Assembly: GCA_004335635.1 (NCBI GenBank)
Contig: QAXH01006390.1
Location: 519 to 27,878 of the forward strand
From: Chloromonas sp. AAM2
Taxonomy: Eukaryota; Chlorophyta; Chlorophyceae; Chlamydomonadales; Chlamydomonadaceae
DNA: 27,360 bases
Direction of reading: 5' to 3'
How positions within the stretch are numbered: position 1 is the stretch's first letter; every line of letters begins with the position of its first letter. Positions 1 through 8,840 of the stretch are shown in pieces. The translations under genes and the position numbers were made by a program. The notes below the pieces were generated by a model. That model worked only from the letters and a program-made list of their open reading frames with translations, ran no database searches and was not told where the DNA came from.

Positions 1-6
1 AATAAA

Positions 7-65
7 GGCGGGCTTTTCGCCTTCGGCGAAAAGACCCTTAGGAAAAAAACCTAAGGTTTTTTTCC
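7..65. repeat. Twin-hairpin palindromic element (spacer copy)
   Basis: Hairpin 1 pairs 13-21 with 25-33 around a TTC loop. Hairpin 2 pairs 41-51 with 55-65 (11 bp) around a TAA loop. The joint reads CCCTTAGG. The same two-hairpin layout recurs in other spacers and inside rpoC2 and rpoBb. Confidence 0.85.
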
Positions 66-68
66 TAA

Positions 69-232
69 TAAAGATAAAAATAAAGGTAGACGTAAAGATA
101 GAGGTAAAGATAAAGATAAAGATAAAGATAAAGATAAAGATAAAGATAAAGGTAAGAGGTAAAGATAAAGGTAAAGATAAAGATAAAGATAAAGATAGAG
201 GTAAGAGGTAAGAGGTAAAGATAGAGGGCGGA
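69..232. repeat. Purine-rich (GATAAA)n hexamer tract
   Basis: The tract is a tandem array of GATAAA/GGTAAA/GAGGTA-type hexamers, most regular around 107-150. One strand is almost all A, G and T with no C. A complementary TTTATC tract lies about 330 nt further on at 565-600, so the two could pair as inverted repeats. It looks like a slippage-prone microsatellite; I see no coding signal. Confidence 0.85.
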
Positions 233-284
233 AAAAGGTGGAAAAAAAAATTATGCAGTCTTCTTTAACTTTTTTTGCTAATTT

Positions 285-340
285 AATACTTAAACACTAA
301 TTCAATACTTAAACATTAATTCAATACTTAAAACTAATTT
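285..340. repeat. 19-nt direct repeat, three tandem copies
   Basis: Units start at 285, 304 and 323 and share AATACTTAAACACTAATTC with one or two changes; the third unit is one base shorter. Function is not evident. Confidence 0.8.
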
Positions 341-564
341 GTATGCAAAATGTAAAACAAATTATATAAATGCAGACATTCCTTTGAAAAATTTCAAGAA
401 TTTTTCAAACAGCATTCACATTATTTTAAACCATTTTAAAAACAACTTTAAGGTAATCCTATAAAAAAATCTTATGAAACAATAATTATATTTTAATTGA
501 ACGTTAAAAAAAAATTTTTTAAAATCTTAAATTAAACGACAAGGACACAATGTTTAGTTTTAAC

Positions 565-600
565 TTTATCTTTATCTTTATCTTTATCTTTATCTTTATA
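565..600. repeat. Pyrimidine-rich (TTTATC)n hexamer tract
   Basis: About six copies of CTTTAT in tandem, the reverse complement of the GATAAA tract at 69-232. Confidence 0.85.
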
Positions 601-778
601 TTTAGTAATTAAATGGCAAAAAAATATTAGATTAAAAAAAATATAATTTTTAACATTAATTTATATTATCTTGATTAAAATTAATATTGAAAATAAATAC
701 AATCTGTTTTGTTAAAAACTAATTTGTTATTTATATTATAATAAAGTATTATGTTTTTTGATATATCTTTTAGTAAGA

Positions 779-843
779 TATATGGTAATAATCCTAGACT
801 AATATATCATTTGGTATATTTAGTATAGGATTATTACCATATA
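779..843. repeat. Long inverted repeat with alternative fold
   Basis: Positions 779-796 pair perfectly with 826-843 (18 bp). After one mismatch the stem continues with ACTAA (798-802) and TTAGT (820-824). The left arm overlaps a second hairpin (761-769 with 775-783), so the two folds exclude each other. It lies about 215 nt past the rpoC2 stop on the minus strand and may be a transcript-end or stability element; that role is inferred. Confidence 0.7.
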
Positions 844-863
844 ATGAATAATTAAAATAAAGA

Positions 864-898
864 AAAATAAAAAATCTCGTAAAGAGATTTTTTATTTT
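864..898 (-). terminator. Hairpin downstream of rpoC2
   Basis: A 15-bp stem (864-878 with 884-898) with a 5-nt loop and A/T-run flanks lies about 160 nt beyond the rpoC2 stop. It is symmetrical, so it would fold in transcripts from either strand. In algal plastids such inverted repeats usually act as 3'-end processing or protection signals; that use is inferred here. Confidence 0.5.
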
Positions 899-987
899 AG
901 TTCGCGGTGAACGAAAATAAAATTTCATTTAAAAATTTTTATTCCGCAAACAAAAAGTTATTTTTTAATAAAATTAAAAATAAAAAG

Positions 988-1007
988 AAGCATTTTTAGA
1001 AATGCTT
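988..1007 (-). terminator. Short hairpin just past the rpoC2 stop
   Basis: AAGCATTT (988-995) pairs with AAATGCTT (1000-1007), loop TTAG, about 50 nt downstream of the rpoC2 stop. A weaker imperfect stem lies between it and the stop. It is a candidate transcript 3'-end element. Confidence 0.4.
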
Positions 1008-1058
1008 AGGACTCCTTAAAAAATTTAGAAGAATTTTTATTAAAGAGTGGGCAAAAAA

Positions 1059-4000
1059 TTATAAATCAATATAAACTAAAAAGCCGGTACCAGCTGGAAT
1101 TAAATTACCCAAGATAACATTTTCTTTTAAACCTTTAAGAAAATCTTTTTTACGGAAAATAGCAGCCTTACTTAAAACACGAGTAGTTTGTTGAAAACTA
1201 GCGGCAGATAAGAAACTATCAACTTCTAAAGAAGCTTTAGTAATACCTAAAACTAAAGGTTCATAAGTAATTTTTTTCATTAAAAAAGTATTGATTTTTT
1301 CCACAAAAAATAGATCAAGAACTTCTCCAGGGAAAAAACCAGTTTGAGCTCCATCAATAACTCTTACTTTAGAAGTCATTTGTTTAACAATAACTTCAAG
1401 ATGTTTATCTGAAATAGTAACCCCTTGTGCTTTATAAACTCTATGTACCCCATCAACTAAAATTTGTTGAATTTTATAAAAACTTTGACGTACAGCTAAA
1501 TCTAAAGGTAATTTATTAGAATAACGCTTAAATAAACTTTTTAATAAATAAGGTAAACTATCACGGAAAAAACGTCCACGTTTTGTAGTACGCGCTTCAA
1601 AAAATTGTTCAACTTTAGGAATACCTTGAATAATATCACCAGTCTTTAATTTTTGATAAGATAAAGTAATAACTGGAGTTTTAGGATCAATAAAATCATT
1701 ATCAAATTTATGAAGTATACCTTTAGGTGAAATAAAAATAGGTTGAGAACGACGTAATGTAATTTTTTTATTATTATAATGTATTAATTGTCCAGAAGTT
1801 TGAATAGCTGTTTTATCGGTTATAGGATCTCCATAAACACAAAAATCACCTAAACGTACTTTAAGATTTAAATCTTTAGGTTGACCTGCAACTAAATTAG
1901 AGACTCTAATAAGTTTTGATGAAATATTAGACAGAACTTTTTCTTTTTTAGAATAATTATTTGATGGTTCAGAATCGTGAGATGATAATGAAGATGAATC
2001 AGTTAAATTTGAATTACTATTATTAGGAATAACATTAAGTTTGGATGCTAAATCGAAATCTAATTTAATATCCGTCATATTTAAAAATTTGACTAATATA
2101 TTATTAACAGGATAATTAGATCGAACAGGATTTAAATTAAAAGATTCTGGAGAAAATGGTTGTCCTGCTGTAAGATGTGTTTTACCGACACCGCGTTGAG
2201 AATAAGAAGTTTGAACATTATTCTTATTATTTAAATTAGGAGAAAAATCCTTAGAAGCTAAATAATAACTAATTAAATTAGAACTTGTTAAAATCATACA
2301 ACCTTTATTAACTTTTAAAGAAACAACTTCTCCATTAAAAGGGCTAAAAACATTAGTTTTAGCTATAGATTGAACGCCTAAAAACATTTGATTTCGTTGA
2401 CTATACGAAAATAAAGTAGAACTTTTTTTTGTATTAGATGAAGGAAGACGTGATGAAAATTTTGATGTAGAAACAGGTTTATTTCTTGTTCGAAAACGTT
2501 TATTAGGAGAAAATTTAGAAGAACGTGAAAGGTCTCTTTGCATAGTTTCGAAATTTAAAATTGGATTTTTAAAATGGAAAATATTTTGAAAACAAAAACA
2601 AGGACTCTCAAAAAATCTTGAAATAAAATCCGTATGAAAACTTTGTGTAATATCTTCAAATGAAGACTTTAATAAATTAGAAGATAAGATTTTACTTTTT
2701 ATCGAAACTTCGGTTTTTGTTAAATTTTGATTCATTTTTTGATTCTTATTAAGAGTTAGATAAAAGTTTAAAAAATATGAAAGATGAGACGATAATGAAG
2801 GAATAACACTAGAATCAAATCTTGAGAAAGGTTGATAAGATAAAGAGAAATTTTGATCTTTAAAAATAGAATCGTAACCCATTGGTCGATTAAAAGATAT
2901 AAAGAAAGGAGAAAAATTAATAGGTTGTTTATATTTATTTAAACTTCTATAATACGGAGTTTGTATTTTTTCATTACCTAAAAGAGTTCCCATGGCAAAA
3001 TTGTTATCAAGAGACATTGGATAAATTTTTATATCACTTGTTGGAAATTTAGATAACTCTTTAGGCGCAATTTTTTGTCTATTATATTCATAAGTTTCAA
3101 AAAATTTCTTTTGAAATAAAGAACTAAAAAAAGGACTAACTAAACAAAAATTTCTTCTATAATTTTTGAAAGTAGGTAACAATGAAAAATTTTCGTGTCG
3201 GAAAAATTTTTTCCCTCCTTCGAAATCAATTTTTTCATTTTTATGGAATGGAATAAAATCATTAGATTTTATACCTAAGCGTGTTTTAACTTTAACTAAT
3301 CCTTTATCTTTATTAAAACGGAATTTTTTAATTTTATAATGAGAATCTTGTTTTAAAGTAGATTCATGTACATAAGTTTTTAATTCTTTAGCATTCATTC
3401 GATTATATTCTTCTACTGGTTGAATAAGCAATACAATAGTATTAGTATCATTTTTAGAAAAATATTGATTTTGTAATTTTTCTAGCTGATTTAAGTAAGA
3501 AAGTAACAATTTATGTTTTTGTTTTTGTTGTTTAAACTGAGATTTATATAAAATTTTAAAATCTTCAAAATTAAATACAGGAAAAGATTCCTTAGAAGAA
3601 GAAAATTTAGAATTATTAGAAAAATTATTTTGAAATTTTTCCGCACTTAGGAAAAAATCCGAAGGGAAGAAAAATTTCCCTAGGGGGAATAAATTTTCCT
3701 CTGGAAAATTTATAATTTTTCCATTTTTTCCGGGGAAATTTCCTTTGGAAATTTCCTTACCTTCCGTTTTTTGTTTATTAAGTTGTTTATCTGACAATTC
3801 TGTGTCTGTGGATAAAATATAACGTAAATTAGTATTTTTTATAATTTTTTTACTTTTAAATTCTGATTTGAATATTACATTATTCGAAGATAAAGAAAGT
3901 TGTTTAAAGTCAAAAACATCTTTTATAGTATGACATTCTAAATAAAGAGGTCTAGATGCATTTAAATTTAAATCATTAACCTGTCCAGGATAAATAATAG

Positions 4001-7000
4001 TTTTATGATAAGACATCATTTTTGAAGGATTGTTCATTAAATAAATCCAACCTTTTTTAAGTACAAGATTAGTACTGTAATTAAAAGAAGAATTATTTGA
4101 AATTCCCGTAGCCGAAAGATTATGGGAATTTTTTACGAAAGTTTGCGGGTTAGGGGGAAAAATTTTCTTCGAAAATTTTTCATTTTGCGTTTTAATGTTA
4201 AAAATTCGTCTATAACGTTCTTCTTTACATTTTTGTATAGAATTTTGAATTTTATGATTTAAATAAGGAGAAATAGGATAAAAAGATGGTTTAAAATCTA
4301 ATGAAAGTAAAAATAATGAAAGTTGTTCTTTATGTAAAAACAGATTAAGTTTACTTAATTGTTTTTTGATGGAATTAGAAATTACAGTATAATATCTAAA
4401 ATTTTTAGATAAATTTGATTGTTGTGAATCTATATATTTTGGTGTGTTTGTCGAATAAATAGAAAAGTAATCTCCTTTTTTAAAAGGAGTTAACCAAGTT
4501 TGTATGTTTTTCTTTTCAATAATAGAAATAAAATTTGAAAATGAAATAAAATGAGAAAAAGCTGGACCAAATTTAGAATTAGAAACAATATTTTTTGGAA
4601 TACGAGAAAAAAGTTCCTTTTTTTGCTGTCCGCTGGATTTTTCTGTATTTTTTGTACTTTGATTATTTAAAGTTAATAAATTGTCTTGTTTAGTAGTAGA
4701 AAGATTAGATAGTTTAAAACAATAATTCCATTTTTGATGGAAACCAAAACTCTGATCCATAAAAGATTCTTTGTAATACTTAAACGGAGTAAACTTGAAT
4801 ATATTATTATTTGTTTTATTATTGTTTTTTAAACTATTAAAATCAAACTCTAAATTAGAACCTTTATAAGAATTAAACGCAGTTAATAAAGAAGGAAAAG
4901 GAATGAAAGAAGTAAAAGGTTTTAAATGTCCTTGACGATTTTTTTGTAAAAACAGAGGAGGGTTTGGAAAAAACAATTCAACTTCTTTTGGACGTAGTTG
5001 AATATCTATAGGTTTATTTTTAGGATTATATTCGATATTAATAAGATTATAAGAATCAGAAGAAATTTCCGAAGGACTTTTTTCCCCCGAACGTGGAGAA
5101 GAAAAAGATAAAGGAAAGAAATATTCTTGTGTAATATTTCTTTCTTGTTCGACCGTTCTAATTAATTTAAAAAATTGGTTGGGTATCCATAAGATACGTT
5201 TATTAAATAATAGATTTAAGTCATCATTTGATGGAAATTTATAAGAAAATTTTCTTGTAGGAACAAAACCTTCGGTTTTGTTCATAAGGGCTTTTTCCCC
5301 ATAAGCGAAAAGCGCGCGAGAATTTTTTTCTTTAGGTGTTTGTTTTTCTGAACGTGAAGAACCTAAGCGGAAATTTGTGTTAGATAGATTAGAATTATAA
5401 AGATTATCAAATCTAGATTTAACACATATTTTATAAGTATTTTTCCAACGCATACCAAAATAACCACATTTTGAAATTTCCGTATTTAAAGGTTTAAGCT
5501 TAATTTCTTGACGTGTAATACCTTTAAATTTATAGAATTTGAAAAAAGAAGAATCTTTCATAGAAGAAAACTTTTTCATTTTTTCCGCATTTAATTCCAT
5601 CTTTAATTTTTTAATAAAGTCCGCTTTTAGAGAAGATGAAAAAGACTGTTTTTTTGTTCGAGTCGGAAAAAAACCTCCGGTTTTTTTCCTATGGGCCTTT
5701 TCCCCATAGTCGAAAAGCCCGCCTGACTGTTGAGAGTGTTGAGAAGCTACACCACCTAAAGAAATATTTTGTTCGAAAGAATTTGACTTACGAACGTTTA
5801 AAGGACTTTGTTCACAACCACTACGAAGTAGTGGGATTTGTGAATCAACTTTAAGAGGTTCAGAATTTAGATTTTTCAAAAATTGAATATTTTTTGTATG
5901 AGAATAACGATTTTTTTGTGCATTTTTACTAGATGGCGGAGAAATTTTCGAAGGAAATTTCTCCTTAGGAAGAAATTCTTTAGAATTTCTTCCGCCTAAT
6001 GGTGAAAGTTTTGGTAATGTATTAGATGTTTTTTGTTTTAAGGATGTAAAAGAATTCTTGGCATTCTTTTCATTTCGATGTTTAGTATTAGACGAAACAT
6101 TTTTATGATTTTGAAAAACTTTTTCAAAAAGGATAAAACCACCTGTAGATGTTTGTGATGGAAAAGGAAACCAATGTAAAAGAGTCTGATTCCCTCTTTC
6201 TTTTTGTTTTTTTTGTAAAGTTGTTAAACTTTTATCTTTTGAGATAGTATCACTTATACGGGGGTGAATTTCATACATTCGGAATAATAAATCATTACCT
6301 AGAGATTTATCATTAAAGAATTTATTTTCAAATGAATAAGATTTATTTGGAGAAGTTAAAATATAGCCATATTTTTGGAAACGTATTTTTAAAAGATCTA
6401 AAAAGAAAAAAGGTTGTGCCATAGTAACATTTGCCGCAGAATTGTTTTCTAATGAACTATTTGATGTAACGTTGAATAACTGTCCATACGAAAAATTTTT
6501 ACCGTGCGAACGAGGCCCAAATTTTGGTTCTTTAAATGTATAATACATTTTGGCAGGACCATTATTAAAATAAAAATTCCATTGTGTTTGGTTCATAGAA
6601 CTATGTGTATTAACTAAATCTCCTAATTTAGGGAAACAACTTTCACCTCTTAAATTTAATTCATAAATTTTACCAGATAAAATCCACGCATAACCCCAAT
6701 TCCATGCTTCGTATAATTTGTCAATATAATTAATGTTTAAGGGATTAGAAGACGTGTCATTTTGACTTATTGGACTTATCTCGTATAAATTTTTACGCGG
6801 AAAAAACTTTTGGTTTTTTCCTAAGGGCTTTTTGCCTATGGCAAAAAGCCCGCTATAATTTGGATTTTTTTGACTACGTAGTTGAGATATAGTAGATTCA
6901 ATAAGTTTAGCATCACCTACAAATTTTTCACGAAAATCTAATGATTTTGAAAAGAATTGACCTTCATATTCGGATGGAATTGTTAATTCTGCCACATCTG

Positions 7001-8618
7001 TAGCATTACTTTTTCGACTAATGGTAGAAATTTGAGCAATTACTTCTTTTCCATTTACAGATTGTTTATTACGTATATATAATAAAGTAAAACCTGGGAT
7101 TTTATATTTATTCATTGTTTCCGAAGATGAAGAAGATGAATTATCAATTTTTTTAACCACAAATGAACCTTCACCTTTTGTTAAAAAAGCTATTTTCCCT
7201 TCCGGAGTACGTATTAAAGTTCCTGGAATTGCGGTAGGATACTCAACAATAGCATCAAAAGGAGCTCTAATTTGATCACTAATATCGCCTGAAAAAACAC
7301 CTCCTGTATGAAAAGTACGCATTGTTAATTGAGTACCTGGTTCCCCAATAGATTGTGCAGCTACAACACCTACAGCTTCCCCAATAGAAACTAAAGTAGA
7401 ACCTTGACCTAGACTCCATCCATAACATAATTGACAAATTAATTGGTTTGTTTCACAAGTTAAAGGTGAACGTACAAAAATTTTATCGAATTTCTTTACA
7501 ATGGAAAAAGCCAAATCCATAGTAATTTCTTCATTTCTTTTTGCTATTACGGGATATTCACGTAAATCAAGCCCATTCTCGTTTTTTTTATCTTTTTCTG
7601 TTTTAACTCCTGATAATGGATTAATTTGATCTTTTGGTATTAAAGAAGTATCAATTAAATCACGTGCTAAAATACGACCAACCACTCGTTGTATTAAGGA
7701 ATATATAGTTTTATTTCCTTCTTTCATATCCTTTAAAAATATTCCTCTATGTGTACCACAATCAAAATGAGAGATTACCACATGTTGTGCTACATCCACT
7801 AAACGTCGTGTTAAATATCCCGCATTAGCTGTACGTAAAGCGGTATCTACAATACCTTTTCGTGCACCATAACTTGATATAAGATATTCCGTTAAAGTTA
7901 AACCTTCACGAAAATTACTTCTAATGGGAAAATCTATAATTTGTCCTTGTGGATCTGACATTAAACCTCTCATACCCACTAGTTGTCTAACTTGAGAAAT
8001 ATTACCTCGAGCTCCTGAAAAAGCCATCATATAAACTGGATTTAAGATATCTGTAGCTTCAAAATAGTTAATAACTTCTTGTTTTAAACTTTCACTTGTA
8101 CTATGCCAAGTATCAATTAAACGTTGAAAACGTTCTACACCAGTTATTTCTCCTCTTACATATTGATGTATAGTGTTTGTTGTATTTTTTTCTGCTTCGA
8201 AAATTAACTCCGATTTTTTATATGGAATTTTTAAATCATCAATACCCAATGAAATACCTGCTTTAGACGCATATTCAAAACCAATGTTTTTTAATTGTTC
8301 TACTAATTTTACCGTTTTATTTTGTCCATAATTTTTTAAAAACCATAAAACGAAATTTTTTAATCGACCTTTATCAAAACATTGATTAAAGAAACAATAT
8401 TCTAAAAAATCTTTTCGCGGAATAAATTCTTTAGAATTTTCTCCTCTATATGAATTTGTTAAAGGACGAGTTCGCGCTTGCACATTATAGTGTCCTGTTT
8501 TTACACCACTTAAAAAAGATGAATTTGTTAATATCATTGGAGGTTTACATACGCTTGAATCTTTTTTAGAATAATAAACTGTTTTTTTCCAACTCATTCT
8601 TCTTTTCTTAAAATACAA
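1059..8618 (-). CDS. rpoC2: Plastid RNA polymerase beta-double-prime subunit, greatly expanded
   Basis: Encodes 2519 residues of the C-terminal half of bacterial beta-prime, part of the plastid-encoded RNA polymerase. Conserved N-terminal block: FNQCFDKGRLKNF (77-89), a region with GARGNISQVRQLVG, then zinc-site cysteines C287, C388, C395 and C398; the last three match the C-x6-C-x2-C spacing of E. coli beta-prime. GEPGTQLTMRTFHTGG follows near 427-445 (trigger-loop region). The conserved C-terminus covers roughly 2320-2519 (GIPKVEQFFEAR, VDGVHRVYKAQGV, ending in LVYIDL). Between about 470 and 2100 lies hydrophilic, Ser/Asn/Lys/Phe-rich sequence without recognisable domains. Plant RpoC2 is about 1400 residues; Chlamydomonas-type proteins are similarly inflated. 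Several palindromic elements are translated in frame. An alternative start is Met8. It is last in the psbF-psbL-petG-rps3-rpoC2 series. Confidence 0.97.
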   Translation of the reverse strand: MYFKKRRMSWKKTVYYSKKDSSVCKPPMILTNSSFLSGVKTGHYNVQARTRPLTNSYRGENSKEFIPRKDFLEYCFFNQCFDKGRLKNFVLWFLKNYGQNKTVKLVEQLKNIGFEYASKAGISLGIDDLKIPYKKSELIFEAEKNTTNTIHQYVRGEITGVERFQRLIDTWHSTSESLKQEVINYFEATDILNPVYMMAFSGARGNISQVRQLVGMRGLMSDPQGQIIDFPIRSNFREGLTLTEYLISSYGARKGIVDTALRTANAGYLTRRLVDVAQHVVISHFDCGTHRGIFLKDMKEGNKTIYSLIQRVVGRILARDLIDTSLIPKDQINPLSGVKTEKDKKNENGLDLREYPVIAKRNEEITMDLAFSIVKKFDKIFVRSPLTCETNQLICQLCYGWSLGQGSTLVSIGEAVGVVAAQSIGEPGTQLTMRTFHTGGVFSGDISDQIRAPFDAIVEYPTAIPGTLIRTPEGKIAFLTKGEGSFVVKKIDNSSSSSSETMNKYKIPGFTLLYIRNKQSVNGKEVIAQISTISRKSNATDVAELTIPSEYEGQFFSKSLDFREKFVGDAKLIESTISQLRSQKNPNYSGLFAIGKKPLGKNQKFFPRKNLYEISPISQNDTSSNPLNINYIDKLYEAWNWGYAWILSGKIYELNLRGESCFPKLGDLVNTHSSMNQTQWNFYFNNGPAKMYYTFKEPKFGPRSHGKNFSYGQLFNVTSNSSLENNSAANVTMAQPFFFLDLLKIRFQKYGYILTSPNKSYSFENKFFNDKSLGNDLLFRMYEIHPRISDTISKDKSLTTLQKKQKERGNQTLLHWFPFPSQTSTGGFILFEKVFQNHKNVSSNTKHRNEKNAKNSFTSLKQKTSNTLPKLSPLGGRNSKEFLPKEKFPSKISPPSSKNAQKNRYSHTKNIQFLKNLNSEPLKVDSQIPLLRSGCEQSPLNVRKSNSFEQNISLGGVASQHSQQSGGLFDYGEKAHRKKTGGFFPTRTKKQSFSSSLKADFIKKLKMELNAEKMKKFSSMKDSSFFKFYKFKGITRQEIKLKPLNTEISKCGYFGMRWKNTYKICVKSRFDNLYNSNLSNTNFRLGSSRSEKQTPKEKNSRALFAYGEKALMNKTEGFVPTRKFSYKFPSNDDLNLLFNKRILWIPNQFFKLIRTVEQERNITQEYFFPLSFSSPRSGEKSPSEISSDSYNLINIEYNPKNKPIDIQLRPKEVELFFPNPPLFLQKNRQGHLKPFTSFIPFPSLLTAFNSYKGSNLEFDFNSLKNNNKTNNNIFKFTPFKYYKESFMDQSFGFHQKWNYCFKLSNLSTTKQDNLLTLNNQSTKNTEKSSGQQKKELFSRIPKNIVSNSKFGPAFSHFISFSNFISIIEKKNIQTWLTPFKKGDYFSIYSTNTPKYIDSQQSNLSKNFRYYTVISNSIKKQLSKLNLFLHKEQLSLFLLSLDFKPSFYPISPYLNHKIQNSIQKCKEERYRRIFNIKTQNEKFSKKIFPPNPQTFVKNSHNLSATGISNNSSFNYSTNLVLKKGWIYLMNNPSKMMSYHKTIIYPGQVNDLNLNASRPLYLECHTIKDVFDFKQLSLSSNNVIFKSEFKSKKIIKNTNLRYILSTDTELSDKQLNKQKTEGKEISKGNFPGKNGKIINFPEENLFPLGKFFFPSDFFLSAEKFQNNFSNNSKFSSSKESFPVFNFEDFKILYKSQFKQQKQKHKLLLSYLNQLEKLQNQYFSKNDTNTIVLLIQPVEEYNRMNAKELKTYVHESTLKQDSHYKIKKFRFNKDKGLVKVKTRLGIKSNDFIPFHKNEKIDFEGGKKFFRHENFSLLPTFKNYRRNFCLVSPFFSSLFQKKFFETYEYNRQKIAPKELSKFPTSDIKIYPMSLDNNFAMGTLLGNEKIQTPYYRSLNKYKQPINFSPFFISFNRPMGYDSIFKDQNFSLSYQPFSRFDSSVIPSLSSHLSYFLNFYLTLNKNQKMNQNLTKTEVSIKSKILSSNLLKSSFEDITQSFHTDFISRFFESPCFCFQNIFHFKNPILNFETMQRDLSRSSKFSPNKRFRTRNKPVSTSKFSSRLPSSNTKKSSTLFSYSQRNQMFLGVQSIAKTNVFSPFNGEVVSLKVNKGCMILTSSNLISYYLASKDFSPNLNNKNNVQTSYSQRGVGKTHLTAGQPFSPESFNLNPVRSNYPVNNILVKFLNMTDIKLDFDLASKLNVIPNNSNSNLTDSSSLSSHDSEPSNNYSKKEKVLSNISSKLIRVSNLVAGQPKDLNLKVRLGDFCVYGDPITDKTAIQTSGQLIHYNNKKITLRRSQPIFISPKGILHKFDNDFIDPKTPVITLSYQKLKTGDIIQGIPKVEQFFEARTTKRGRFFRDSLPYLLKSLFKRYSNKLPLDLAVRQSFYKIQQILVDGVHRVYKAQGVTISDKHLEVIVKQMTSKVRVIDGAQTGFFPGEVLDLFFVEKINTFLMKKITYEPLVLGITKASLEVDSFLSAASFQQTTRVLSKAAIFRKKDFLKGLKENVILGNLIPAGTGFLVYIDL
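3672..3722 (-). repeat. IINFP-ENL module in rpoC2
   Basis: An 11-bp hairpin (3689-3699 with 3703-3713, loop TCT) lies in a stretch nearly identical to 20379-20432 of rpoBb. It encodes KIINFPEENLFPLGKF at about residues 1631-1650. The two genes lie on opposite strands, yet the module is read in the same frame in both. Confidence 0.8.
4157..4181 (-). repeat. Palindromic hairpin inside rpoC2
   Basis: GAAAAATTTTC (4157-4167) pairs with GAAAATTTTTC (4171-4181), loop TTC, and is translated as part of the variable middle of RpoC2 (near FSKKIFPP). It resembles the spacer hairpin at 12218-12244. Confidence 0.7.
5260..5316 (-). repeat. Twin-hairpin element, YGEKA module copy 1 (in rpoC2)
   Basis: Hairpin 1 pairs 5261-5270 with 5274-5283 (10 bp, loop TTC). 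Hairpin 2 (5288-5316) is decayed. Translated on the minus strand as RALFAYGEKALMNKTEGF. Compared with the copy at 5664, one stem base pair is C-G instead of A-T, a paired change. Confidence 0.8.
5664..5723 (-). repeat. Twin-hairpin element, YGEKA module copy 2 (in rpoC2)
   Basis: Hairpin 1 is perfect (5665-5675 with 5679-5689, 11 bp, loop TCC). The joint reads CCTATGGG. Hairpin 2 is partly decayed. Translated as GGLFDYGEKAHRKKTGGFF. Confidence 0.82.
5935..5996 (-). repeat. Twin-hairpin element, NSKEF module (in rpoC2)
   Basis: A 62-nt element bounded by GGCGGA and CCGCC, with two hairpins joined by CCTTAGG. Translated as GGRNSKEFLPKEKF followed by PSKISPP (about residues 875-895). An element of identical length, layout and reading frame lies in rps3 at 11539-11600, with stem-preserving paired substitutions between the two. 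Confidence 0.88.
6796..6853 (-). repeat. Twin-hairpin element, YGEKA-like module copy 3 (in rpoC2)
   Basis: Hairpin 1 pairs 6799-6807 with 6813-6821. Hairpin 2 is a perfect 12 bp (6825-6836 with 6840-6851, loop TAT). The joint reads CCTAAGGG. Translated as SGLFAIGKKPLGKNQKFF, the same frame as copies 1 and 2. Confidence 0.82.
8416..8446 (-). repeat. Single-hairpin NSKEF remnant near the rpoC2 start
   Basis: AAATTCTTTAGAATTT core with partly paired flanks, corresponding to half of the 62-nt element. Translated as RGENSKEFIPRKDF (residues 58-71), immediately before the conserved FNQCFDKGR block. Confidence 0.65.
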
Positions 8619-8787
8619 TTTTTTAAAGGCTATTCTATTTAATTTATTAGAATTATTATAAATAATTTATTTGAATATTAATTTCACAAAATTACATAAT
8701 TTGTAAATAATTTTTAACTATTTATCTTTTACCTAAATATCGAAGATTTATCAAAGAAACTATAAATTTTTTCTTGTCAAATTTTAC

Positions 8788-8840
8788 CCGGAAAAAAAAA
8801 CCTTAGGTTTTTTTCCTAAGGGGACCCTTAAAGGCCCGCT
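8788..8840. repeat. Twin-hairpin palindromic element (spacer copy)
   Basis: The first hairpin pairs GGAAAAAAAAACC (8790-8802) with GGTTTTTTTCC (8806-8816) around TTA; the A-run is two bases longer than the T-run. The joint CCTAAGGGG follows, then a degraded second half ending in GGCCCGC. Confidence 0.7.

Larger units (their letters stand above)
1..1058. other. Repeat-rich spacer downstream of rpoC2
   Basis: I see no credible gene here. The stretch holds a twin-hairpin element (7-65), a purine-rich hexamer tract (69-232), a threefold 19-nt direct repeat (285-340), a pyrimidine-rich hexamer tract complementary to the first (565-600), a long hairpin (779-843), and two hairpins just past the rpoC2 stop (864-898, 988-1007). 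The rest is AT-rich sequence with stops in all frames. Confidence 0.8.

Noticed and set aside
69..600. Possible CRISPR array or origin from the regular hexamers
   Set aside because: Units are 6 nt with no spacers; this is a simple microsatellite. No origin-type features beyond AT-richness are seen.
5636..5854. 72-codon plus-strand reading frame
   Set aside because: It lies entirely within rpoC2 on the other strand and over a palindromic element; its openness follows from the symmetry and codon use of the real gene.
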